Shown: piece by piece, positions 40,399 through 48,376 of the stretch
How the letters are laid out: each line of letters opens with the position of its first letter
Numbering within the stretch: position 1 is the first letter of the stretch
Assembly: GCA_021325175.1 (NCBI GenBank)
Contig: JAJPHS010000052.1
Coordinates: forward strand, 1-64,000
Reading direction: 5' to 3'
DNA: 64,000 bases
Source: Terriglobia bacterium
Lineage (GTDB): Bacteria; Acidobacteriota; Terriglobia; Bryobacterales; Bryobacteraceae
The notes under the pieces: model-generated
What the model was told of the DNA's origin: nothing
The model's input: the letters and a program-made list of their open reading frames with translations, nothing else
Database searches by the model: none
Translations under genes and position numbers: made by a program

Positions 40399-40430
40399 CG
40401 CTTGTAGAGAATTCGATCGAATCGAGCCGC

Positions 40431-41549
40431 TCAGGAAAGCAGCACCTGGCCGGTGTGGCTGGTGTCGTAGCCCGCCAGCATCTCTAAATTTTTTTTGAGC
40501 GATGCCCGATTCAGCGCATCCAGCAGCGCTTTCACGGCCGGAGTTTTGACGAACGCGCGCGCGATCACCAGGTCATAGCGTTCGCTCGATAACGGTACGA
40601 ATTCCAGGCCGAAAGCCTGCGCGGCGGCGCGGGTCGCAATGCAGCAATCCGCCTGGCCCGAGCTCACCGCGGCCGCCGCCGCCAGATGACCTTGCGCGAT
40701 CCGCTCATATCCGGCGACCTGGCCTGCCGGGATTCCCGCCGCCGCCAGTTCCGCATCGAGCAGTTCCCGGCTTCCCGCTCCTACCTCCCGGTTCACGATC
40801 CGCACGTCTCTTCGCCCCAGATCCGCGATCCGGCGAATCCTCTTCGGATTGCCCGCCGCCATCACCAGACCTTGCTCCCAAATCGCAAAGGTCACCATTT
40901 TCGCTCCGCCTTTCGGGAACATCCGGCGAACCGCGGGAATGTTGAATTCGCCGCTTGCGCGATCTCGCAAGTGCGCGCCCGCGACATGCACCAGACCGCG
41001 CCTCAACCAGTCGAGAGCCTGCCGGCTGGAGGATGGCGCGATCACCAGATCGATGTTGTCGAACCTCGACAGATGCTGCGCCAGCAGCGACATTCCCGGA
41101 TCGCAGCCGGCGATCAGCAGGCGATTCGCCTCGACGGCGTCATTCTGAAACACGCGGATCTTGGTTTGCGCGTTTTTCCCCGGCGCCTGCGCAATCACCC
41201 CGTCGGCGAGCGGAAGCGTGGCCGGCTGCGGCGCCGCGGAAACTCCCACCAGCCGGCGCCCCACCTTGCATAACTGCACCGGCTGGCCCGGCCGGTGCGC
41301 GCCATCGCTGGCGATCAACTCCACGTCCACGGTTCGCGGAGGCGGCGCGTCGGGCTCCAGCTCAAACAGGTCTTCGACCTTCACCTCCAGAATACGCGCC
41401 AATTGCAGCGCCAGGGCCGTATTCGGCACATAATCGCCGGCCTCGATCGCATAAATCGTCTGGCGGCTCACCTGCGCCAGTTCGGCCAGCCGCGCCGCGC
41501 CGATCGCCCTTTTTTTGCGAACTTCCTGGAGCCGCGTTCGTGTCTCCAT
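40431..41549 (-). CDS. XRE-family regulator with C-terminal PBP-like substrate-binding domain
   Basis: [47 protein letters not shown]-terminal periplasmic-binding-like domain. Confidence 0.85.
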   Translation of the reverse strand: METRTRLQEVRKKRAIGAARLAELAQVSRQTIYAIEAGDYVPNTALALQLARILEVKVEDLFELEPDAPPPRTVDVELIASDGAHRPGQPVQLCKVGRRLVGVSAAPQPATLPLADGVIAQAPGKNAQTKIRVFQNDAVEANRLLIAGCDPGMSLLAQHLSRFDNIDLVIAPSSSRQALDWLRRGLVHVAGAHLRDRASGEFNIPAVRRMFPKGGAKMVTFAIWEQGLVMAAGNPKRIRRIADLGRRDVRIVNREVGAGSRELLDAELAAAGIPAGQVAGYERIAQGHLAAAAAVSSGQADCCIATRAAAQAFGLEFVPLSSERYDLVIARAFVKTPAVKALLDALNRASLKKNLEMLAGYDTSHTGQVLLS

Positions 41550-41610
41550 TTCACCCAGTGTCGCATCCGGACGCGCTATGATGAACTCAAGCCGCCGCGC
41601 AGCGTATCCC

Positions 41611-42654
41611 ATGAAAAGAGCTCTTATTACAGGTATTACCGGCCAGGACGGATCGTTTCTTGCCGAATTTCTCCTGGCCAAGGGCTATCAGGTGCACGGT
41701 ATTGTCCGCCGTGCGTCCACCTTCAATACGGAGCGCCTGGAAGCGATTTATAAGGATCAGCACGAAGCCGGAGTCGGTCTTTTCCTTCACTACGGCGATG
41801 TTTCCGACGGCACCGGATTCCGCCATATTCTCGAAAAAACGCAGCCCGATGAGGTGTACAACCTCGCTGCGCAATCACACGTGCGCGTCAGCTTCGATCA
41901 GGCCGAGTACACCGCCGACGTCGTCGCCACCGGAACGCTGCGGATTCTCGAAGCGGTGCGCGACTACGCCCGGCAAGGCCGTTCCGCGCGGCTGTATCAG
42001 GCCGGATCGTCGGAAATGTTCGGCGCCGCGCCGCCGCCGCAAAGCGAATCGACGCCGTTCTATCCCCGCAGCCCGTACGCCGTAAGCAAGTGCGCGGCGC
42101 ACTGGTACGCGGTGAATTATCGCGAGGCCTACGGCCTTTTCATCTGCAACGGCATCCTGTTCAACCACGAATCGCCGCGGCGAGGGGAAACGTTCGTGAC
42201 GCGAAAAATCACCCGGGCGCTGGCGCGAATTAAACTGGGGCTTCAGAAAAAGCTTTATCTCGGCAATCTCGACGCGCGCCGCGATTGGGGATACGCGGGC
42301 GATTACGTCGAAGCGATGTGGCTGATGCTCCAGCAGCCCGCGCCGGACGATTACGTGGTCGCCACCGGAGAATCGCATTCGGTGCGCGAGTTTCTCGATG
42401 CCGCCGCGGACTATTGCGGCTTAAATTGGAAGAATTACGTCGAAACCGATCCGCGCTATTTCCGGCCGACGGAAGTGGATGTGCTGCTCGGCGACGCAGC
42501 GAAAGCGCGGGAGCGGCTGGGATGGCGCCCGCGAGTCACGTTCGAGGAACTGGTGCGGCTCATGGTCGACCACGATCTGGAGATCGCGCGCCAGGAAGAA
42601 ACGCTGGTCGCCGCGGGCCATAGTCTGATTCGCCAGGGCGCGTCGTATCGTTAA
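41611..42654 (+). CDS. gmd: GDP-mannose 4,6-dehydratase
   Basis: [64 protein letters not shown]. Confidence 0.95.
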   Translation: MKRALITGITGQDGSFLAEFLLAKGYQVHGIVRRASTFNTERLEAIYKDQHEAGVGLFLHYGDVSDGTGFRHILEKTQPDEVYNLAAQSHVRVSFDQAEYTADVVATGTLRILEAVRDYARQGRSARLYQAGSSEMFGAAPPPQSESTPFYPRSPYAVSKCAAHWYAVNYREAYGLFICNGILFNHESPRRGETFVTRKITRALARIKLGLQKKLYLGNLDARRDWGYAGDYVEAMWLMLQQPAPDDYVVATGESHSVREFLDAAADYCGLNWKNYVETDPRYFRPTEVDVLLGDAAKARERLGWRPRVTFEELVRLMVDHDLEIARQEETLVAAGHSLIRQGASYR

Positions 42655-42657
42655 TCC

Positions 42658-43602
42658 ATGGAACGCGATTCGCGAATTTTTGTGGCCGGACATCGCGGGC
42701 TGGCCGGTTCGGCGATTTGCCGGCGCCTCGCCGCGGCGGGTTATTCGAACCTGATCCTGCGCGATCGCTGGCAGCTCGATTTGCGCGAGGCGCGCGCCGT
42801 CGCCGACTTCTTCGCGGCCGAGCAGCCGGAGTACGTCTTTCTCGCCGCCGCCAAAGTCGGTGGCATTCTCGCCAACAGCAGCCGCCCTGCCGAATTTATC
42901 CACGATAATCTGGCGATCCAAACCAACACCATCGAAGCGGCGCGCCGCCACGGCGTGAAAAAATTCCTCTTTCTTGGCTCCTCCTGCATCTATCCGAAAT
43001 TCGCTCCGCAGCCGATTCGCGAGGACTCCCTTCTCAGCGGACCTCTGGAGCCGACCAATGAATGGTACGCCGTCGCGAAAATCGCCGGCATCAAAATGGC
43101 GCAGGCTTACCGGGCGCAATACGGATTCCGCGCCATCAGCCTGATGCCGACCAATCTCTACGGCCCGCAAGACAACTTTGACCTGGCCACCTCGCATGTC
43201 CTCCCCGCACTGATTCGAAAATTTCACGCCGCGAAGATGGCCGGCGATCCGGAAGTGGTGATCTGGGGCACCGGCTCGCCGCGCCGCGAATTTCTGCACG
43301 TCGACGATCTGGCCGACGCCGCGCTGCATCTGATGCTCCACTATGACGATCCGGAAATCATCAACGTGGGTACCGGCGAAGATATAACGATTCGCGAGCT
43401 GGCCGAGCTGGTCGCCTCCATCGTCGGCTTCCAGGGAGGGTTGCGCTTTGACCCCTCCAAGCCCGACGGCACGCCTCGTAAATTGTTGGACGTTACGCGG
43501 CTTCACTCCCTCGGCTGGCGGGCGCGTATCCCCCTCCGCCAGGGAATCGCCGAGACCTATCAATGGTTTCAATCTCACGCCCTGGAAAGTGTGGTCAAAT
43601 AG
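42658..43602 (+). CDS. fcl: GDP-L-fucose synthase
   Basis: IFVAGHRGLAGSAICRRLAAAGY, FLGSSCIYPKFAPQPIREDSLLSGPLEPTNEWYAVAKIAGIKM. Confidence 0.95.
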   Translation: MERDSRIFVAGHRGLAGSAICRRLAAAGYSNLILRDRWQLDLREARAVADFFAAEQPEYVFLAAAKVGGILANSSRPAEFIHDNLAIQTNTIEAARRHGVKKFLFLGSSCIYPKFAPQPIREDSLLSGPLEPTNEWYAVAKIAGIKMAQAYRAQYGFRAISLMPTNLYGPQDNFDLATSHVLPALIRKFHAAKMAGDPEVVIWGTGSPRREFLHVDDLADAALHLMLHYDDPEIINVGTGEDITIRELAELVASIVGFQGGLRFDPSKPDGTPRKLLDVTRLHSLGWRARIPLRQGIAETYQWFQSHALESVVK

Positions 43603-43606
43603 AGCC

Positions 43607-44497
43607 ATGGCGGCCAGCACCTCCCTACCGGAGCATCCGCCGTCAGCCGCATCTCGCGGCATCCCCTGGGCGGCGATCGGCTGGTTTACCGCGCTGGTGG
43701 TGATCGTTTACTTCCCGATTTGGAAAGGCCTCGTGAATCAGTGGGCCACCGACGAGGACGTGGGCCATGGTTTTCTGGTGCCGCTGGTTGCCGGCTACAT
43801 CGCCTGGCAGCGCCGCGCCGAGCTTCTTTCCCTCGATTGGAAACCCGCCTGGTGGGGACTGGCGATCATGCTGTGGGGCGTGCTGCAAAGCGTCGTCGGC
43901 ATCCTCGGAGTCGAGCTGTTTTTGCAGCGCACCTCGATCCTGATTACCCTGGTCGGAATGCTTCTGGTGCTGGGGGGAACCGCGGCTGTGCGCGTCTTAT
44001 CGTTTCCGCTGCTTCTGCTGCCTTTTATGATCCCGATTCCGGCGGTGATCTATAATCAGGTCACATTTCCGCTGCAATTGTTCGCCAGTTCCGTGGCGGA
44101 AATGGCACTCGGATGGCTCAACATCCCCGTGCTGCGCGACGGCAACGTTCTGCACCTGGCCAGCCAGACGTTATCGGTAGCGGAGGCATGCAGCGGGATT
44201 CGCAGCCTGCTCAGCCTGTCATTTCTCGCGCTGGTGTACGCCTATTTCTTCGATAAAAAGTTGTGGATGCGCTGGGCGCTTCTGATCGGCGTCATTCCGA
44301 TCGCCATCCTCGCCAACGCCGCGCGCGTGACCATCACGGGCATTCTCAGCGACGAGGTCAGCCCGGAACTCGCGCACGGTTTTTATCACACTCTGGAAGG
44401 CTGGATCGTCTTCCTGATGGCGTTCGCCATGCTGCTCGTCCTCCACAACGTGATCAACCGGATTTACAAGATCGGCGTTCAGCGCGCCGCCCGGTAA
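43607..44497 (+). CDS. Exosortase (EpsH/XrtA-like)
   Basis: TM-rich; EACSGIRSLLSLSFLALVYAYF catalytic Cys motif; NAARVTITGIL Arg; AHGFYHTLEGWIVF His. Confidence 0.9.
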   Translation: MAASTSLPEHPPSAASRGIPWAAIGWFTALVVIVYFPIWKGLVNQWATDEDVGHGFLVPLVAGYIAWQRRAELLSLDWKPAWWGLAIMLWGVLQSVVGILGVELFLQRTSILITLVGMLLVLGGTAAVRVLSFPLLLLPFMIPIPAVIYNQVTFPLQLFASSVAEMALGWLNIPVLRDGNVLHLASQTLSVAEACSGIRSLLSLSFLALVYAYFFDKKLWMRWALLIGVIPIAILANAARVTITGILSDEVSPELAHGFYHTLEGWIVFLMAFAMLLVLHNVINRIYKIGVQRAAR

Positions 44498-45339
44498 CTG
44501 CCGAGCACCCGCAGAAAATCCGCCACTTCGCTCAAATGCGACAGCGCATTCTTCATCCGCGGCTCGTCGCGATGCGCGCGAACGTCCAGATAGAACATGT
44601 ATTCCCACGGTTTGCCGCGCCGCGGGCGGGATTCGATTTTCGCCAGATTCAGATCCCGCAGCGCCAGCGCGCTTAGCGCCCGGAACAGCGATCCCGGCGC
44701 GTTGCGCGTCGAAAAAACCAGCGACGTTTTCCAATCCCTGCCGCGGCCGCGCGGCGCCGCGCCCGATTTTTCCAGCAGGAAAAATCGCGTGAAATTCCGC
44801 CGGTCGTCTTCGATTTCACGCTTTAGAATTTTCGCCCCATAAAGCTTCGCGGCGAGCTCGGAGGCGATTGCCGCGGCGCCGGCCGGCTTCTCCTCCATCA
44901 CCATTTTGACGCTCCCCGCCGTATCGTAGAACGGCACCCGTTCGATCCGCCGGTGGCGAGCGAAAAAATCCAGGCACTGATTGAGCGCCACCGGATGCGA
45001 AAAAACCCGCCGGATCGAAGTAAAACTCACCTCCGGCGCGGCGATCAGATGATGGACGATCCGTACGTTGGTTTCGGCCGTGATCTCGAAATCGTACTTG
45101 AGCAGCAGATCGTAATTTTCGTGCACCGATCCGGCCAGCGTATTTTCGATGGGCAGCGCCGCCGCGTCCACCTCGCCCGCTTCCAGCGCCCGGAAGACGT
45201 CTTCAAAGCGCTGTTTCGGAACCGGTTTCGCCCGCGGCCCGGCCAACTGGGACACCGCCTGCTGGCTGAACGCTCCGAGCTCGCCCTGAAAAGCGACCCT
45301 CAGAGCGGAAATTTTCCCGGACCTCCGGTTTTGATCCAA
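44479..45339 (-). CDS. pheA: Prephenate dehydratase
   Basis: VAFQGELGAFSQQA, VDAAALPIENTLAGSVHENYDLL, TRFFLLEKS; ACT domain ARNAPGSLFRALSALALRDLNLAKIESRPRRGKPWEYMFYLDVRAH. Confidence 0.95.
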   Translation of the reverse strand: MDQNRRSGKISALRVAFQGELGAFSQQAVSQLAGPRAKPVPKQRFEDVFRALEAGEVDAAALPIENTLAGSVHENYDLLLKYDFEITAETNVRIVHHLIAAPEVSFTSIRRVFSHPVALNQCLDFFARHRRIERVPFYDTAGSVKMVMEEKPAGAAAIASELAAKLYGAKILKREIEDDRRNFTRFFLLEKSGAAPRGRGRDWKTSLVFSTRNAPGSLFRALSALALRDLNLAKIESRPRRGKPWEYMFYLDVRAHRDEPRMKNALSHLSEVADFLRVLGSYRAAR

Positions 45340-45363
45340 AAACCACCTCTTGTGGACATTTTT

Positions 45364-45384
45364 GTTCTGAAATCAGAACAGAAC
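45364..45384. promoter_or_regulatory. Candidate operator GTTCTGA-AA-TCAGAAC plus half-site AGAAC
   Basis: Perfect 7-bp arms, 2-nt spacer, between divergent pheA and XRE gene; AGAACAGAAC extension. Confidence 0.45.
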
Positions 45385-45399
45385 AGACGAAATTGTACC

Positions 45400-45429
45400 T
45401 TGATCCGCTGTCTTTCGCGCCGCTATAAT
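45400..45429 (+). promoter_or_regulatory. Candidate sigma-70 promoter TTGATC-18-TATAAT for the XRE regulator
   Basis: -35 45400-45405; -10 45424-45429. Confidence 0.5.
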
Positions 45430-45500
45430 TAATTCATTACGTTCCGGGAGCGAACGTTTTGCATCCCCACGCACCACAGGATGCGCCCCGACCCTCTATC

Positions 45501-46280
45501 ATGGAGGATGCTGGCCAAAAACTCAAGCGAGTCAGGGAACGGCTTCGGCTGAAGTTTCGCGACGTCGAGGAGGCGAGCGCGCGTATCGCCGCACGCCATC
45601 ACAACGATGAGTTCATCGTTGCGCTAAGCCGGCTTGCAGACATTGAAAACAAGGGGACCATGCCCTCGGTCTACCGGCTGTACTCGTTGTGTGCCATTTA
45701 TCGCCTCGATTTCAACGAAGTCCTTACCTGGTATGGCGTTTCCCTGCCGGAGCTGCCCGCCGACGCCGATGTCATCCAGCACGCGCGAACCCATCTGGTG
45801 AGTTTTCGTGCCGATGAAGGCGAAATTCAAGTGCCTTTGGCCATCGATCCGGGTCTGGATCTTTCGCGCACGGTGTACTTGAGCCGGCTCATCCAGCGCT
45901 GGGGCAAGCTGCCGCTTATGCTGGTAAATCACCTGGATTTAAAGAATTTCCGCTACGGCCTGATTGGTACTGAAGACTGGTCCATGTTTCCGATCGTCCC
46001 GCCAGGATCGCTGGTGGTCATCGATGACACCCGCCGCCGTATTGCCACTGGCGGATGGTCGACCGAGTTCGAGCGGCCCATCTATTTTCTGGAAAACCGC
46101 GATGGCTATTGCTGCGGCTGGTGCAGCCTGCGGGAAGGCCAGCTTACCGTTCAGCCGCATCCGGCCTCGATGGAAGATCCCGAGGTTTTCGCATACCCCT
46201 CGGAAATTGAAGTAATCGGGCAGGTTACCCGTGTAGCGATGAGCCTTGGTTTGACGCCGCCTCGCGCAAACCGGCCTTGA
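45501..46280 (+). CDS. XRE-family regulator with S24/LexA-like C-terminal fold
   Basis: GQKLKRVRERLRLKFRDVEEAS HTH; GTEDWSMFPIVPPGSLVVIDDT resembles S24 Ser motif. Confidence 0.75.
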   Translation: MEDAGQKLKRVRERLRLKFRDVEEASARIAARHHNDEFIVALSRLADIENKGTMPSVYRLYSLCAIYRLDFNEVLTWYGVSLPELPADADVIQHARTHLVSFRADEGEIQVPLAIDPGLDLSRTVYLSRLIQRWGKLPLMLVNHLDLKNFRYGLIGTEDWSMFPIVPPGSLVVIDDTRRRIATGGWSTEFERPIYFLENRDGYCCGWCSLREGQLTVQPHPASMEDPEVFAYPSEIEVIGQVTRVAMSLGLTPPRANRP

Positions 46281-46695
46281 GAACTTCGACGAGCGCTTCC
46301 ATCTCGCGCGAAAATAGCTCGATTTCCGGCTTTCGCGCGCCATCGGGAAGCAACTGTTTGTAGGAGCCGGCGCGGGTCCAATGATCCAGCACGACGGCCC
46401 AGGATTCTTCCAGACTTTCCAGATAACCAATTAGCTCGGAGTGTTTCTCGGCCAGCGATAAGTTGAGCCATTCCTGAAAGATGCTGGCATGGCTTTCGCG
46501 CAGCGCCTTGCTGCTCTCTTCCCGTCCGAAAAGCGTGCTCAGCCCGTGATGCCGGTACATGCCGGAGTTCTGGTCGCGCAGCGACGCCAGGTACGCCAGC
46601 CGGCCATAGACGGTGGGAATACGCGACAGCGTATTTTTCCACAGATCCCCGGACGCATTTCGCTCCAGAACGCCCTTGGGCTTGAATCGCGGCAT
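46225..46695 (-). CDS. Hypothetical protein, convergent overlap with XRE regulator
   Basis: 156-aa ORF with soluble-protein composition. Confidence 0.6.
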   Translation of the reverse strand: MPRFKPKGVLERNASGDLWKNTLSRIPTVYGRLAYLASLRDQNSGMYRHHGLSTLFGREESSKALRESHASIFQEWLNLSLAEKHSELIGYLESLEESWAVVLDHWTRAGSYKQLLPDGARKPEIELFSREMEALVEVLKAGLREAASNQGSSLHG

Positions 46696-46918
46696 CCTGT
46701 TTACCTTATTTTACGCCGCCGCGTACGGTTTTGGTATGCCGAAGGGGGTATCCAGCCCGGACTTGTTCGGATTTCCGAAACTTTTTGGCACTCGCCGTCC
46801 TGATTACCGGCGTCCGCGCATGACGTTCCCCCAACCCCACGTGCCGCTCCGGCCAGCCTTCACGCGCGAGTCCGATGGGATCGCCGCCGGATCCTCCGAA
46901 TGTACCTGCGCGTGTGAA

Positions 46919-48376
46919 TCAGGATTTCTTGCGGATTTCGATATTCAGGCGCTTGATTTTCTGGTTCAGCGTCGAGAGCGGGATGTGCAGCGCCTCGGCC
47001 GCCGCCGTCTGGCTCCAGTCGGAGGCTTCCAATTGTTCGATAATTTTTTTCCGCTCGAACTCGGCGACGATTTCAAACAGGGACGCGTCGGGCGCGAGGC
47101 CGCCGCTTTCATCGCGGCGGATTCGTAAGCCTTTCGCTTCGAGCAGGTGCTCGGGCAGGACATCGACCGGCACGGTCGGCTGGGAAGCCAGTACCACCGC
47201 GCGCTCCACCACGTTTTCCAGCTCCCGCACGTTGCCCGGCCAGTGGTGATCCATCAGGATCTGCATCGCGTCCGGCTCGAAGTTCAGCCGCGAACGGCCG
47301 TTCTCATCGAGAAATTTCTCGTTTTCACGGCAGTATTTGGTGAAAAAGTGCTCGACCAGCGCCGGAATATCTTCCTTGCGCTCGCGCAGCGGCGGCAGAG
47401 CCAGGTTGATGACGTTCAGCCGGTAATATAAATCCTCACGAAACTTCCCCTCCTCGACCAGCCGCTTCAGATCGGCGTTTGTCGCGGCGACGATGCGGAC
47501 GTCCACTCGCACGGTTTCGGTCGAGCCCAGCGGCATAAATTCCCGCTCCTGAATCACGCGCAGCAGCTTGGTTTGCGTCTCCAGCGAGATAGTGCCGATT
47601 TCATCGAAAAAAATGGTGCCATGATTGGCGATTTCAAAATATCCCTTGCGCGCGGCGACGGCCCCGGTGAACGCGCCCTTCACATGGCCGAACAGCGCGG
47701 ATTCGAGCAGGTCCGGCGGCACCGATCCGGAGTGGACCGGAACAAAGGAGTGCTCGGCGCGCGCCGAATGCGCGTGGATGGCGTTGGCGATCAGCTCCTT
47801 GCCGGTGCCGGTTTCGCCGGTGATCAAAATGGTGGCGCGGCTGCCGGCGACCTGGGCGACCAGGTCGAGGACCTTGAGCATCCGCTCGCTTTTTCCGACG
47901 ATGTTCGGGAAACTGTAGCGCTGCTTCAAGGCCCGCTTGAGTTCTACGTTTTCGCGCTCCAGTCGCCTTTTCGAGATCATGCGGTCGATCTCGATCAGCA
48001 GTTTTTCGTTATCCCAGGGTTTGGAAAAATAGTCGTTGGCGCCGTGCTTGAGCGCCTCCACCGCCACCTCGACCGAGCCGTAAGCCGTAATCATGAAGAT
48101 AGGCGTGTCGGCGTCGCGGGCGCGAATTTCCTCCAGCACCTCCATGCCGCTCTTATCGGGCATCATCAGGTCGAGTAAAACCAGATCGTAGGAGGAATGT
48201 TCCAGCCGTTTCTGACCCTCGGCGGCATTGCTGGCGAGATCGACGTGATAGGACTCGCTTGAAAGCAGCGCTTCCAGGCTTTCGCGAATATCGGGCTCGT
48301 CGTCAATGACGAGAATGTGCCCGCGGGTGCGAGGGCCCGGGGCATCCGGAGTAAGATCGGCAACGGCAGCCATCAA
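46919..48376 (-). CDS. Sigma-54-dependent response regulator (NtrC family)
   Basis: DLVLLDLMMPDKSGMEVLEEI receiver; ITGETGTGKELIANAIHAHS; GAFTGAVAARKGYFEIANHGTIFFDEIG; Fis-like C-terminal HTH. Confidence 0.95.
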   Translation of the reverse strand: MMAAVADLTPDAPGPRTRGHILVIDDEPDIRESLEALLSSESYHVDLASNAAEGQKRLEHSSYDLVLLDLMMPDKSGMEVLEEIRARDADTPIFMITAYGSVEVAVEALKHGANDYFSKPWDNEKLLIEIDRMISKRRLERENVELKRALKQRYSFPNIVGKSERMLKVLDLVAQVAGSRATILITGETGTGKELIANAIHAHSARAEHSFVPVHSGSVPPDLLESALFGHVKGAFTGAVAARKGYFEIANHGTIFFDEIGTISLETQTKLLRVIQEREFMPLGSTETVRVDVRIVAATNADLKRLVEEGKFREDLYYRLNVINLALPPLRERKEDIPALVEHFFTKYCRENEKFLDENGRSRLNFEPDAMQILMDHHWPGNVRELENVVERAVVLASQPTVPVDVLPEHLLEAKGLRIRRDESGGLAPDASLFEIVAEFERKKIIEQLEASDWSQTAAAEALHIPLSTLNQKIKRLNIEIRKKS

